A stretch of 64,000 nt of DNA from Acheta domesticus. Taxonomy: Eukaryota > Arthropoda > Insecta > Orthoptera > Gryllidae. Location of the stretch: assembly GCA_031308135.1 (NCBI GenBank), contig JAHLJT010003656.1:54786724-54850723 (forward strand), written 5' to 3'. Under the pieces are notes generated by a model. The model was not told the origin of the DNA, did no database searches, and saw only the letters and a program-made list of their open reading frames with translations. Position numbers and translations under genes: made by a program. Below are positions 59,101 to 61,971 of the stretch, piece after piece. The first letter of the stretch is position 1; the number at the start of each line of letters is the position of its first letter.

Positions 59101-61971
59101 ACTCCGTTAAATAAGAGTGATAAAATGATTGACCAAATAAAACAGCTGAATGAAGTCATGAAAATATCTGGAACTTCTGGTATACATTGTCTGAAAGTAC
59201 TTTTAGAAGAAGTAAGTTATGTTCAAATTACCTCTCTTTCTTTATAAAAACAAAAGGGAATTATTAATAGATCATTTTCAACCCAAGTGAGTTGTTTGTT
59301 TGTTTTTTCCATTCTGAGATTTAGACACGAATACTTCAATATTTAAATTCTCTTTGATAAAGAGCCTGAACATAGGTGTAGGACAGAAATAGCCATTGTT
59401 TCCAATTCTTAAATACAATTTTGTAAATCTTTGCCTGTTTCTGACTATACGCTGATTTATTTTAAAACAACTGAAGGGCATACAGTTAATGTAACAGTAT
59501 ATGTGCCTTTATAAATATTATAATAACATTATTAATTTAAATCTACTTGTAAGCAAGAGCCTGCCAGCAGCAACTAATAACAAGAGTTTCCTCTTTCCTG
59601 TAAATTCAATGTCATTGTGCAATTATAATTAAATTCAAATATTGTAAATGATTGTTCTTTGTACAGTCAGTCTGCATAAAAAATACTTCATCTTCCTTTT
59701 TATATAACTTATTTCTAAAATTCTTTTTAAGTTCAAACTCCTGGGAAAATATATATTTTTGATGCTTTGACCTAACACTGAATTCAAGTTATTCAAACTT
59801 ACTAATTTATTCATCTGATAATACTTTGGGTTTGTGTTCTTAAAATCTTTTTATTAGGAACTTTGCTTGGAGCTACATTATAACTATAAAAAGAACCATG
59901 TGCTTGTGAGCTCCCATCTAGATTGGGATTTGTTTTTATAGTTAAAAGTCTTCCAAAATAATAATGTATGTGAAAGTATGGGCTATAATATATTTAATGC
60001 CCATATTCCTGTTGGCCTCATGAACTCCTGGTTCAATTTGTTAGATTGGTTGCTTTTGATTGCATTTAATGATGATTAGCAACAAAAGTTAACTATTTCC
60101 AGATGTAAGTAAGAATGTTGTTGTAAGACATAGGTAGTTTTATGCAGACTGACCCTTTGAACTTCCACTTTTTACAGTAAGAAAAAATTCAGAATGCCAG
60201 CAAGTAATAATATTGTAACACTAATTTTCTCTCCACTTTGAGTTAAACTTATAAACAAAACAACTCTTGGTAACTCTTGGGGATGATCTACTCCACTTGC
60301 CTTTTTAAGCAGTCTTGGTGTTTTTTCTCCCATTCCAACATTCTAAGTACAATAGAATGGAATTTATAAGTAAGTGATTTCTGAATCATATACTATAATA
60401 TCAATGTACAATATCATAACTAAGTACAATAAAATTAAGGATGTTGTCTTTTTCTACTGAAGATTTTTTTTTCTGGTTAATATTTTATTTTAAGAATTTC
60501 TTCTAGTGTGGTTTTGTGTATTAACAAGTGGGAAAATCTAGAATCTATATGTAGTCATTTGTGACTACTTATAGATTGTGAGGTAGAATAGTTTCTTTTA
60601 TGTATTTTGTGCAGTTTTTGTGTGATATTTGAGGTAGGTTTGTTGAAAATGTAGGCAATCTCTTTGAAATGACCCTGTTGATTGGCTATTTAAAAGAGAT
60701 TGTGTCAATTTTTTGGGTAGCTGTTGTTTGTTTCATAATGTTCCGCATAGCCGTCATTTTGGCACTGAATTTGAATGACGTTTGGCTTTATGGCATTGTA
60801 TTAAGCAGTTATGTGTTTCTTTTCAAGGCTTATCACTTTCCCCAAGAGTTGTGTTGTATTTTTGGGCAGTTGATATAAAATTGAAATATAGTAAATCACA
60901 AGTGTTGGAACATAATAATATTTTGAAAATTTGCAGGGAATGTTTAACGTTTAGGAGATAAAATAATAGATTGAAAAAAAATTGTTTATTTCATTTGATT
61001 GGGACAGTTGTGAACATGTTGTGAATTATGAAAATCACAAAAAAAAATTGGAAGTCAAACTGATTTCTTTCATTTTTCAAAAATGTCTGTAGTTATAGTA
61101 TTAATTGTGTTATGATGCTTTTCTGTTGCAGCTTCTTGGTTCAAAAGGAACTGTGAAAAATTGTAAACAGTTTGTTGAATGTTTTGTTCATTATTTACTG
61201 GACCATGAAGCAAATAATTCCTCCGAGGATTTGTGTATATGTCTTCAAGTACTAAGTAAAGTAGCTGAAACCGATCCTGATATTCTAGTTGATTATATAC
61301 CTGTTTTACAATCATATCTTTCACTTCACCAGCAAGTAAGAGATAGTTTGGGAAAATGAAATGTATTTCTTAATCCTCTTTCTTGTGTTTGTGTTCAATT
61401 ATTTTATGAACATTTATTATGAAAGTAATTGTGGTAAAATTAAAAAATATGTATATACAATCTATGATGCACATTTGTGGAGATGAGATTCACAAGATAT
61501 TATGTTCCAGGAAAATGAAGATATCATCCTTTCTGTCATTGGTATTCTGCAGCACACAGTGGTTTTGTATCAAAATCCCCCAGAAATATTTCTTACTAAG
61601 TTGGAAGAAGATTTACTAAAACTTATATTTGTGCACAAGCATTCAGTTGTAGAAAGATGTATTCCTTGTCTAACTCGGATAGTGAAGGATATTACTCAAA
61701 ACCACAAACTTATTTTTGATTGCTTCAGTCTTTTCTTTGGTATGAGAAACAACAGAATAATCTAATTTACAGAGGAAATGCAATTAATGTAATTATCAAT
61801 GCTTAATTTTTCTAAATTTCAGGATCTCTAAAAAAATTTGCTGAAGATAAATTCTCTTTCCCAGATCAAAGTATATCACCAGAGAGATATATACAAAGAT
61901 GTTTGTTAATTACAGGCTTGTTCCTAAAACACTATGATTTTTCAAGTCCTAGTGCTCAAGAGTTCTTTGAG
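2087..61971 (+). CDS. Nipped-B: Sister-chromatid cohesin loader, Nipped-B/NIPBL/SCC2-like HEAT-repeat protein (fifteen exons, C-terminus beyond window)
   Basis: The family's established role is loading cohesin onto chromatin with MAU2/SCC4 and activating the SMC ATPase in the nucleus. Fifteen exons with canonical GT/AG borders join in compatible phases to 908 codons with no internal stop. By eye they align in order with the NIPBL HEAT core: ILTSSSIDERVYSEEVIDKV; VFSKYESHQSTIL; DFIHDLLSVLEEPDWP; NFYIIIWYGQ; VRVKTMQCLK; CITVREISVDLIGR; GVSVRKQVFKILKDL; FRDKWFTPL; IFLTKLEEDLLKLIF. Each has a recognisable NIPBL counterpart (for example KPEWP, VRKRVIKILRDI, KLWFTP). Identity looks about a quarter to a third, low for an insect orthologue. 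The visible start MATEQLKYSLQYF leads almost directly into the HEAT core, so the long N-terminus that binds MAU2 is absent unless it is encoded upstream. The remaining HEAT repeats and C-terminus must lie beyond 64000. A divergent paralogue or an alternative-promoter isoform are both possible. Confidence 0.85.
2306..2427 (+). CDS. Nipped-B: SCC2-like exon 2
   Basis: 122 nt between CTTAAAG and GTGTGT, entered in phase 1. It encodes GVLPKLYQEVVMLK... ending ILASQINNQ and matches the segment before the first NIPBL HEAT repeats. Confidence 0.8.
2428..3805 (+). other. SCC2-like intron 2
   Basis: No gene recognised. A stretch at 2807-3154 is open on the minus strand and has raised G+C, which suggests an old mobile element, but no family could be assigned. 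Confidence 0.5.
3806..3962 (+). CDS. Nipped-B: SCC2-like exon 3
   Basis: 157 nt from a CATAG acceptor to GTAAGA. It encodes LNEKIPAITSNMASLIILNI followed by LTSSSIDERVYSEEVIDKV. The latter parallels the NIPBL pattern ILTSP...RxYxEDxIERV. It ends in phase 1 and is followed by the 36-kb intron. Confidence 0.85.
3963..5035 (+). other. Start of SCC2-like intron 3, unassigned
   Basis: AT-rich intronic sequence with a short direct duplication of GTCTTCCTACAACAAA near 4191-4235. I see no gene or classified element. The whole of intron 3 spans 3963-40038. Confidence 0.5.
5036..6424 (+). repeat. Family X non-coding repeat, plus orientation
   Basis: It opens with the GCAGAAAAACTCTTATTGCC block, then shows diverged units whose heads read like AAATTTGGAGCCGTTTTTGA near 5421, 5668, 5975 and 6285, about 250-310 bp apart. 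It ends in the CTTCATGTAAAGTACCCCCA-type tail. The same sequence recurs at several other places in the window. No coding capacity is seen. Confidence 0.7.
6425..6627 (-). repeat. Block Y fragment, reverse orientation
   Basis: It starts ACTAGTGGTGCTACAACAGC and runs through TTCAACCAAGAAGCG and TTTCCATCGCAG. This is the reverse complement of the right parts of the copies at 17905-18512 and 50926-51546. Confidence 0.7.
6854..7795 (+). pseudogene. Decayed Tc1-family transposase
   Basis: Cut-and-paste DDE transposase remnant. From ATG 6854 the frame reads MPRRRV..., then LREAGWSFRRIARHTGRR (helix-turn-helix), hits TAG at 6998 where the family has Trp, and continues to TGA at 7433. Seen in that frame: GSGRPPGTTMREDQRIVR, STIGRRLHNAGLSARRPLRR and VIFSDEFRLCLDGDD with the first catalytic Asp. 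Two other frames then carry HQDNARPHTA (second Asp, about 7560) and SPDLSPIENVW (acidic residue, about 7680). At least one stop and two frameshifts make it inactive. A short internal duplication of CTCTGCTATCCACGG lies at about 7602-7645. Higher G+C than its surroundings. No clear terminal repeats found. Confidence 0.9.
7899..9651. mobile_element. Transib-like DNA transposon, probably non-autonomous or decayed
   Basis: The left end reads CACAGTGTGTAATTTTGAC and the right end, reverse-complemented, CCCAGTGTGTAATTTTGACC. Both are flanked by the identical 5-bp CGGTG at 7894-7898 and 9652-9656. Transib elements are known for CACWRTG-type termini resembling the V(D)J heptamer and for 5-bp GC-rich target duplications, so the assignment rests on termini plus duplications. 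A minus-strand ORF at 8523-8744 contains PASLSLALMMDINISTRQY, faintly like the N-terminal part of Transib transposases. No intact transposase is present. Confidence 0.7.
9991..10122. repeat. Dispersed repeat copy 2, nested in the left foldback arm
   Basis: The sequence ATTTATTTATTTGTCAAAAA through GAGGGCCAGAATTT is absent from the matching position of the right arm (about 13796). This defines it as an insertion. It is homologous to 283-360 and 40365-40465. Confidence 0.7.
10303..10380 (+). ncRNA. tRNA-like module (left foldback arm)
   Basis: GACAGCTCAGAGCC resembles an A box. A T-arm/B-box follows (GGGTTCAATTCCC, about 45 nt on). A complete cloverleaf is not formed, so it is tRNA-derived and not a tRNA gene. 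The right arm carries the inverted copy. Confidence 0.5.
12692..12762 (+). ncRNA. tRNA-like module inside the foldback element
   Basis: TGGCTCAATGATAGAAAGC (A-box-like, D-arm) is followed by GGATTGAATCCGG (B-box-like). Spacing fits a tRNA body. The acceptor stem is poor. Confidence 0.45.
13544..13620 (-). ncRNA. tRNA-like module (right foldback arm)
   Basis: Inverted copy of 10303-10380 with a few differences. GGGTTCGATTCCC keeps a better B box than the left copy. Confidence 0.5.
13945..14425. other. Unassigned intronic sequence between the foldback element and the LINE
   Basis: G+C rises around 14060-14220. I found no ORF, RNA or terminal repeat. Confidence 0.4.
14426..15715 (+). CDS. LINE reverse transcriptase ORF, 429 aa, 5'-truncated
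   Basis: Reverse transcriptase of a non-LTR retrotransposon, with jockey/CR1/L2-like features. Seen: HGFRKSKSTETAIF (RT block start, about residue 28), IFLDLSKAFDVIDHNILL (about 60), GVPQGSILGPILFLLY (about 130), the catalytic LFADDT variant of YADD (about 157), KFLGLSIQSNLKWNAHL (about 215), then the thumb with LQKRIVRIISKSNPR and LGILPLPCLLIYE. The ORF is uninterrupted to TAG, which suggests a recent insertion. Endonuclease and the first RT blocks are missing, so it cannot be autonomous. The first 25 codons before HGFRKS look unrelated, and the ATG is probably not the native start. Confidence 0.9.
   Translation: MQKRELRGREICPRNLNRRASRESGIHGFRKSKSTETAIFSFLKDVASSLDQNEATIGIFLDLSKAFDVIDHNILLSKLPSYGIRGIALDWLCSYLKQRSQRVEIPYWNHGTLCTHLSGSLPIVRGVPQGSILGPILFLLYVNDMPLAIRNGRTVLFADDTNILCNKETVNSTISDASNWFRNNKLKVNENKTVSMQFSMSNKKFCTPLKMNGVPLTDVNVTKFLGLSIQSNLKWNAHLNELNTKLSSLCYAFRILSNSVSLHTARCVYFANVHSRLRYGIIFWGNTSYSSQTFRLQKRIVRIISKSNPRDSCKSLFINLGILPLPCLLIYESVVFVKNDLLKDGNIFSANADVYKYNTRRSNHIHQVAVSTAHYKKFTYNSCTLLYNTLPEDIKRLNSIEKFKSQVKSFLLHNCFYTIRDYTEHQKGK
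14490..15925 (+). mobile_element. 5'-truncated LINE including 3' UTR
   Basis: The RT-coding part is followed by a 3' UTR with TTTCTGGGTTGATGGCCCCC and CCCTTGTTTTGCTTCTGGAC. A related 3' UTR is found on the minus strand at about 40690-40830, showing that this is part of the element. The exact 3' end is uncertain. Confidence 0.8.
15926..16964. other. Unassigned intronic sequence
   Basis: AT-rich, with a G+C-richer stretch around 16560-16830. No coding region or family was recognised. Confidence 0.4.
16965..17225 (-). repeat. Block Y copy, reverse orientation, internally deleted
   Basis: It contains TTGGAAAAAGAAGCCTGATA and GGAATTCCATTGTTGCATTC, reverse complements of parts of the Y copies at 17905-18512 and 50926-51546, with the middle missing. 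Confidence 0.6.
17226..17904 (+). repeat. Family X, plus orientation, left part
   Basis: Unit heads AACTTTGTACCCTTTTTAAG (about 17544) and GTTTGGAACCATTCCAGAG (about 17831), with ATGGCGTTTGAGCGTTTCTA. The copy continues after the Y block at 18513. Confidence 0.65.
17905..18512 (+). repeat. Block Y, full copy 1
   Basis: About 600 bp closely matching 50926-51546: GGGAATGCAACAATGGAATT, AAAAGGAGTTATAATTGTC, CTCTTCTGTAATCATGGCCC, AACACTGCGATGGAAACAGT and the terminal GTAGCAACACTAGTT. It has no ORF. Confidence 0.75.
18513..19190 (+). repeat. Family X, plus orientation, right part
   Basis: Heads AAAGAAAAATTGGCGCTTTT (about 18721) and AAAATTAGGAGCAATTTTTG (about 19024). The AATTTTCAATCAGTCAAAGA region aligns with the penultimate unit of other copies. 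Confidence 0.6.
19191..20670. other. Unassigned intronic sequence
   Basis: A 140-codon minus-strand ORF (19182-19604) has no recognisable domain and sits in AT-rich, locally repetitive DNA, so I do not call a gene. CGCGGATCCAGCCAAT near 20568 resembles a hAT-type end, without a partner. Confidence 0.4.
20671..21484 (-). repeat. Family X, minus orientation, left part
   Basis: Starts with the GTACGTAAATACGGAG half-palindrome and the GTCGGATTTTCGGCAGAATA block. It then has ATTTTCTCCAAAATTGATAT and TCTTCAAATAAGGTCATGTT. The same copy resumes at 23591 (CTTTCTACAACTACACTTGT), after an inserted pair of W elements. Confidence 0.65.
21485..22130 (+). repeat. Family W element with a long polypyrimidine tract
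   Basis: Begins AAACTAGCTGGTACCCGGCG and ends TTTTTATATATTAGATT. Inside, 21540-21895 is almost pure C/T on the plus strand (CTCTCC, CCCCTCT and similar). It is followed by GCATCTAGTGGAGTTACAA, also present near 34778. It resembles a dispersed repeat common in arthropods, whose class I cannot state. Confidence 0.55.
22131..23590 (+). repeat. Second family W element
   Basis: Opens with TAGCTGAAGAACCCCGCATT then GCCGGGGT, and closes CATAAAAGTTTCATCGGTAT ... TTTATATATTAGTATAGG. That ending is typical of a widespread arthropod repeat. It lies back to back with the previous copy; together they interrupt a family X copy. No ORF of note. Confidence 0.5.
23591..24417 (-). repeat. Family X, minus orientation, continuation, then unassigned sequence
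   Basis: CTTTCTACAACTACACTTGT and TCATCAAATACAGATGTTCA continue the X copy to about 23800. The remainder to 24417 is AT-rich with nothing recognised. Confidence 0.5.
24418..26043. other. Unassigned intronic sequence with a family X palindrome at its left edge
   Basis: ACTTTCCCGTATACGTACGTA at the start is the X terminal palindrome. Beyond it no family was recognised. Minus-strand ORFs around 25004-26028 (80-133 codons) look like chance frames. One runs through the (TTA)n tract. Confidence 0.4.
25746..25799. repeat. (TTA)n microsatellite
   Basis: About 17 uninterrupted ATT/TTA units. Confidence 0.95.
26044..26643 (-). repeat. Family X, minus orientation, left half of a split copy
   Basis: CTCCAAATTTTTTCTTTAAA and CTCAAAAACAGCCCCATTT are reverse complements of unit heads. 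The copy is cut within ACTAGCTC by the 26644-30077 element and resumes at 30078. Confidence 0.75.
27436..27540. repeat. Short tandem repeat of CCTCAAAGAAACAT units
   Basis: AGGCCTCAAAGAAACATTTT-type units of about 20-25 bp recur four or five times with decay. Confidence 0.6.
27650..27680. other. Perfect hairpin
   Basis: AAGCCTTCTAAGCG and CGCTTAGAAGGCTT are exact inverted copies separated by 3 bases. It could form a stable stem. No terminator or RNA gene is implied. Confidence 0.7.
27960..28400 (-). repeat. Family W-like repeat, copy A
   Basis: Shares the CTTTCTCAAAAGTAAAAA, GGAATTGTTCCAAG and GCGAGAGTTCTCGCACGGGT blocks with 29030-29350. The reverse complement begins with GTACCCGTGCGAGAACTCTC, near the ACTAGC...CCGG start of family W. 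Confidence 0.6.
29030..29350 (-). repeat. Family W-like repeat, copy B
   Basis: Direct copy of 27960-28400, better preserved at its edge (GCACGGGTACGCTAGTTAT). The pair lie about 1 kb apart in the same orientation. Confidence 0.6.
29495..29567 (+). ncRNA. tRNA-like module / tRNA pseudogene
   Basis: TAGCTCAGTGGTTAGAGCA is a canonical D-arm/A-box and GGGTTCGAATCCT a canonical B box. The anticodon loop would be GCGTAAA (GTA if folded as tRNA-Tyr), but position 33 is C, the anticodon stem has a mismatch and the acceptor stem pairs poorly. It is therefore tRNA-derived and probably not functional. Confidence 0.65.
29736..29800 (+). ncRNA. Second, decayed copy of the tRNA-like module
   Basis: TAGTGCTTAGAGCAAGTGAG and GGGTTTGAATCTAGGTCGGG match 29495-29567 with losses in the D arm. 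Both are followed by a GTGAC...TTGAACAAAT sequence. Confidence 0.55.
30078..30722 (-). repeat. Family X, minus orientation, right half of the split copy
   Basis: GCTCAAAATTCCGCATTTTC continues directly from 26641. It ends GGGAAAGTCTGTGCCATTCT then TAGCACCACTAGTTT, the terminus shared by several elements here. Confidence 0.75.
30723..31617. other. Unassigned intronic sequence
   Basis: A G+C-richer segment at 31040-31220 gives a 127-codon plus-strand ORF (31053-31436) with no recognisable domain. CAGCGATTGCCAAC near 31047 resembles a hAT end, without a partner. Confidence 0.4.
31626..32967. mobile_element. hAT-like non-autonomous element with 8-bp target duplications
   Basis: Ends CAGAGGTGGGGTTTCGGAT and, reversed, CAGAGGCAGGATTCAGTGGG. 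Flanks ATTGCATA (31618-31625) and GTTGCATA (32968-32975) form an 8-bp duplication with one mismatch. CAGAGG-type ends with 8-bp duplications fit the hAT superfamily. It carries no transposase. The interior hosts the hairpin at 32182-32438. Confidence 0.75.
32182..32438. mobile_element. Hairpin MITE nested in the hAT-like element
   Basis: TATACTGCGATTTTTGTAGG and its inverted copy end the element. Arms of about 90-100 bp run through GAAGAGCTCTCAA and GATGGAATATGTCACGGCAT to a central loop of about 70 bp. The second, diverged member lies at 33456-33684. Confidence 0.75.
32976..33455. other. Unassigned intronic sequence
   Basis: GGAGCAAGAGAGCAG occurs twice (about 33296 and 33403), a short direct repeat. 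Nothing else recognised. Confidence 0.4.
33456..33684. mobile_element. Hairpin MITE, second member
   Basis: ACTTCGGTTTTTGTTTCTTG on the left is matched by inverted CAAGAAAGAAAAACCGAAGT on the right. The arms share AAAATGGAATAT and TTTCGCGTCGTTCTC-type sequence with 32182-32438. The loop (CGGCAGAAATCGCA...ACAGTCGCGATCATGCG) is also related. Confidence 0.7.
33730..34165 (-). repeat. Family X fragment, minus orientation
   Basis: CGAAAACTCAAAAGTTTTTT, GGCCGGCGATAGATGGCAG and GGGAAAGTCTGTGCTATTC are the reverse of the family X left end. Confidence 0.65.
34350..34985 (+). repeat. Family W element with CT-rich tract and dinucleotide repeats
   Basis: Starts GATACTAGGAAAACCCGGCA and has a C/T-rich stretch at 34380-34500. 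It then shows GCGCCATGTAGTGGAGTTAC, as in 21485-22130. It ends in (CA)n at 34897-34927 and (TA)n at 34928-34969. Confidence 0.55.
34897..34969. repeat. Compound (CA)n(TA)n microsatellite
   Basis: About 15 CA units run directly into about 20 TA units. Confidence 0.95.
34986..35146 (+). repeat. Probable LINE 3' end with (TTA)n tail
   Basis: AAATTAGGGTGACCACAGAA and CGGAAGAGCAGGCCAAATGG are followed by AATAAAGGCAATTTTA and about 12 TTA units. This is the layout of a LINE 3' tail. No coding part is present. Confidence 0.45.
35148..36722 (+). repeat. Family X, the best-preserved copy
   Basis: About 1.57 kb from ACACAGACTTTCCCGTATTA to the palindrome-containing end TATATACGTATACGGGTGAG. Unit heads: GTTGGAGCCATTTTTAAGAA (35365), ATTGGAGCCGTTTATGCGAA (35656), GTTTTTCGCCATTTTTGAG (35953) and TTTGGAGCCGTGTTTGAG (36279), spaced about 290-325 bp. 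The end block holds AACTGGATTTATTCACTTTT and CGGACGTTTTGCTTTCAATT. No ORF spans it. Confidence 0.75.
36876..36946 (-). ncRNA. tRNA-like module
   Basis: Minus strand reads TGGCGTAGTGGTATAAGTGC, an excellent A-box/D-arm, then GGATTTCGGGTCTCGG in the B-box position (diverged). Confidence 0.5.
37188..37264 (-). ncRNA. tRNA-like module
   Basis: Minus strand GTCGCAGCGGTTAATCAGCG (A-box-like) and GGCTGTTCGTGTCCTGG (B-box-like) at tRNA spacing. It is followed by an AATATT-rich stretch. Confidence 0.5.
37488..37636 (+). repeat. Family X 3'-end fragment with terminal palindrome
   Basis: TTTAGCAACACGTTTTATCC to the hairpin ACTTTCTCGTCTTACGAA / TTCGTAAGGCGAGAAAGT. The two arms are almost perfect inverted copies. 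Confidence 0.65.
37640..38272. mobile_element. Element with a tRNA-like module and the shared terminus
   Basis: Right end GAGAAAGTATGTGCCATTC then TATAGCACCACTGGTTTA. The left end is unclear. A well-preserved tRNA-like module lies at 37975-38050. Confidence 0.45.
37975..38050 (-). ncRNA. tRNA-like module, well-kept A and B boxes
   Basis: Minus strand GTGGCGCCGCTGGTTAAAGC and GAGTTCGATCCCCAG fit both boxes. The region between (ATCTTCAGTACGGAAGAT) can form a long variable-arm-like hairpin, as in class II tRNAs. Acceptor ends do not pair well. Confidence 0.55.
38280..39745 (+). repeat. Family X, two partial copies in tandem, plus orientation
   Basis: 38280-39000 and 39001-39745 each run to the end block (GTAAAGTACCCTCAAA / GTAAAGTACCCCCAAA, a GACGGACG stretch, then a palindrome such as CTTACGAAGTATTCGTATGG). 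They are truncated copies lying head to tail. Confidence 0.65.
40039..40220 (+). CDS. Nipped-B: SCC2-like exon 4
   Basis: 182 nt after an AATTTCAG acceptor. It completes an Asp codon and encodes STENEEVNRNMPLAVNLLTE through KISSIRLLCG before GTAAGA. LxELVFIHSLxDVQV...NLKISSIRLL follows the NIPBL segment ending ELQLCAIKLV. Confidence 0.85.
40365..40465. repeat. Dispersed repeat copy 3
   Basis: TCAAAGAACAGTATAAATTG then GAGGGAGAAGTATAATCTCT and TTCTTTCTTGAGCTCCAGA match 283-360 and 9991-10122 in order and orientation. Confidence 0.5.
40690..41190 (-). mobile_element. LINE fragment of the same family as 14490-15925
   Basis: Minus-strand peptide MPSLFIRESIVLLKIDLLKG parallels PLPCLLIYESVVFVKNDLLK of the 429-aa RT, followed by a matching thumb region. 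The 3' UTR motifs CTTCTGGGTCAATGACCCCC and CCCTTGTTTTGCTTCTGACC are shared too. It is decayed. Confidence 0.8.
41535..41753 (+). CDS. Nipped-B: SCC2-like exon 5
   Basis: 73 codons, phase 0 at both ends, from TTTTCAG to GTATGA. It starts VFSKYESHQSTILNDIQEYS, matching NIPBL VFSRYEKHRQLILEEI. The second half, ISAFCVLVMSLLQNTTVLP, matches a conserved helix pair. Confidence 0.9.
41945..42703 (+). mobile_element. Internally deleted mariner element
   Basis: Left end GGTCATTCAATAATTAAAGA and inverted right end GGGCATTCAATAATTAAAGA; TA dinucleotides flank both. Broken plus-strand transposase remains: ILQQNNALPHMA (second Asp block, Asp changed to Asn) near 42455 and SPDLAPSDFHL (third Asp of the DD34D triad) near 42555. 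It is about 760 bp against the usual 1.3 kb. Confidence 0.8.
44046..44705 (-). pseudogene. Decayed ORF of a widespread insect mobile gene (GERFHQD type)
   Basis: Minus-strand remnants in order: VCGIFLGSK...IFCLAPKTR, APHIVCGYC, SSIWRESKDHLSN, then after a large gap GERFHQDL, LFERRYQRQYNEGMLSDYIW, GLIRES and YKRKCRK ending THF*. From memory, these blocks match a repeated uncharacterised insect ORF (C-x-VCG, WAPH-x-CC, W-RE, GERFHQD, DYCW motifs). The middle is deleted and frames are broken. Function of the family is unknown to me. Confidence 0.65.
45174..45236. repeat. CA-rich imperfect microsatellite
   Basis: Interrupted CA/CATG units such as ACACACTCACACATGCGCAC. Confidence 0.85.
46313..46552 (+). 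CDS. Nipped-B: SCC2-like exon 6
   Basis: 80 codons from ATTTCAG to GTGTGT. It contains FLKCYIKQN and FADFIHDLLSVLEEPDWPVS, one of the clearest matches to the family (FENFVQDLLxxxNxPEWPAA), then VILLSAIAKHL. Confidence 0.9.
46633..46827 (+). CDS. Nipped-B: SCC2-like exon 7
   Basis: 65 codons from TTTAAAG to GTGTGT. It starts ANILHNASASPTILTVCTRW and ends NSYPTDCVKE. It corresponds to the alpha-helical stretch after the NIPBL LLGRLLV segment, with weaker similarity. Confidence 0.8.
47035..47168. mobile_element. Small hairpin MITE
   Basis: Arms AGTAGCTTCTTGGCTGTCTG...GAGACACTGC and its inverted copy GCAGCATCTCCCGGACAGCC...AAGTAGCTACT, about 32 bp each. The spacer of about 70 bp contains a second inverted pair (CCTCAGGCAG / CCCTGAGG). 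Confidence 0.7.
47838..48255. mobile_element. SINE-like repeat, copy 1
   Basis: About 75% like 49150-49712 by eye: CATTAGTCCCGTA, TCTCCCACCAGCAGGGCAC, GGGTACTGCTCTGGCATTCA, GAAAATCCTGCCACTGTCAG. I recall a similar repeat in orthopteroid insect genomes. No ORF. Confidence 0.65.
48290..48600 (-). mobile_element. LINE reverse-transcriptase fragment
   Basis: Minus strand reads VDTMKDLGVIFYCKLLFNEH, TFGFVLQN, then a stop and LFTSLVRPILEYVAIRWTPY, the thumb region of jockey-like LINEs. It is a different family from the 429-aa RT. Confidence 0.8.
49150..49712. mobile_element. SINE-like repeat, copy 2
   Basis: G+C-rich island with TCTCCCACCAGCGGGGCACC, GGGTACTGCTCCAGCATTTG, GGTCGGAGAAACCACGGAAA and a tail GCACTGAGCCATCTCTCCCG. 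It has an internal duplication of AAGGAAAGATAGCGCG at 49424 and 49459. Confidence 0.7.
49755..50925 (-). repeat. Family X, minus orientation
   Basis: Begins with the palindrome TATACTATACGTACGAACGT, then GGCGGATTTTCGGCAGAAAA and AATCCAGTTGCTAAATTAAG. Units containing TCTTCAAATAAGGTCATGTT repeat at about 50306, 50609 and, diverged, 50780. Confidence 0.7.
50926..51546 (+). repeat. Block Y, full copy 2
   Basis: Matches 17905-18512 along its length, including AAAAGGAGTTATAATTGTC, AACACTGCGATGGAAACAGT and the GTAGCACTGCTAGTT end. It again abuts family X. Confidence 0.75.
51590..51895 (-). repeat. Old family X fragment
   Basis: CCAAGATCCACATTTTGGGG, CCGTCTGTCGAACAACAC and AATATTCCCTGATTGATCTG are diverged versions of the family X end block. 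Confidence 0.5.
52187..52367 (+). CDS. Nipped-B: SCC2-like exon 8
   Basis: 181 nt from GTTAG to GTATGT. It encodes NSRYQHLQSIFLKYVVGKAQ and SLDNFYIIIWYGQFI. The latter matches NIPBL ARKFYIAQWFRD. Ends in phase 1. Confidence 0.85.
52450..52676 (+). CDS. Nipped-B: SCC2-like exon 9
   Basis: 227 nt from ATTTCAG to GTAAGT. A charged linker (ENKENEPSAGSARKSKIKNQ) precedes MSIVLCPLDIKMIISYFINK and FNVYLTH, which parallel the NIPBL loop and helix ending FDIYLTQ. Confidence 0.85.
52677..54601 (+). other. SCC2-like intron 9
   Basis: Apart from the LINE fragment below, 53920-54540 has purine-rich, possibly once-coding sequence (broken frame YTQWIKNRKKLRQLRSF) that I cannot assign. Confidence 0.45.
53070..53168 (+). 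pseudogene. LINE ORF2 start fragment (endonuclease N-terminus)
   Basis: MTRNLRKKVSNMATWNMQGL then GTKTFERLGNSK and a stop. ATWNMQGLGT is the first strand of AP-type endonucleases of LINEs. Nothing more of the domain follows. Confidence 0.55.
54602..54847 (+). CDS. Nipped-B: SCC2-like exon 10
   Basis: 82 codons from TTGCAG to GTAAGT. VVRVKTMQCLKLFMDADM and CITVREISVDLIGRCML are strong matches to two HEAT units of NIPBL (VRTKAMKCLSEV, TSVREAAVELLGR). Ends QFYPLLIPHLQ. Confidence 0.9.
54848..56446 (+). other. SCC2-like intron 10
   Basis: AT-rich. No gene, RNA or classified repeat seen. Confidence 0.5.
56447..56570 (+). CDS. Nipped-B: SCC2-like exon 11
   Basis: 124 nt from TTTCAG to GTAAGC. 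DRGVSVRKQVFKILKDLTSL is the most conserved HEAT repeat of the family. It is followed by HPNFSKLPEVQSKLLERIED. Confidence 0.92.
56571..59056 (+). other. SCC2-like intron 11
   Basis: AT-rich. Short ORFs only, none recognisable. Confidence 0.5.
59057..59211 (+). CDS. Nipped-B: SCC2-like exon 12
   Basis: 155 nt from ATTCAG to GTAAGT. MKHMVLEMFRDKWFTPLNK retains the family WFTP motif. It then encodes KQLNEVMKISG and HCLKVLLEE. Confidence 0.92.
59212..61131 (+). other. SCC2-like intron 12
   Basis: AT-rich. Nothing recognisable. Confidence 0.5.
61132..61335 (+). CDS. Nipped-B: SCC2-like exon 13
   Basis: 68 codons from GTTGCAG to GTAAGA: LLGSKGTVKNCKQFVECFVH through SEDLCICLQVLSKVAETDPD to SYLSLHQQ. 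It matches the NIPBL region from the KKACTQLVDNLVEH helix to the YLTTK loop. Confidence 0.88.
61511..61739 (+). CDS. Nipped-B: SCC2-like exon 14
   Basis: 229 nt from TTCCAG to GTATGA. PPEIFLTKLEEDLLKLIFVH, VVERCIPCLTRIV and ITQNHKLIFDCF follow NIPBL almost residue by residue (ETFLATIEEDLMKLI, VTQNFKFVWACF). Ends in phase 1. Confidence 0.92.
61823..61971 (+). CDS. Nipped-B: SCC2-like exon 15 (last in window)
   Basis: 149 nt from TTTCAG to GTAAGA: GSLKKFAEDKF, then PERYIQRCLLITGLFLKHYD and SSPSAQEFFE. This parallels the NIPBL passage LLRSLFTVGALCRHFDFD. An intact donor follows, so the gene continues beyond 64000. Confidence 0.9.
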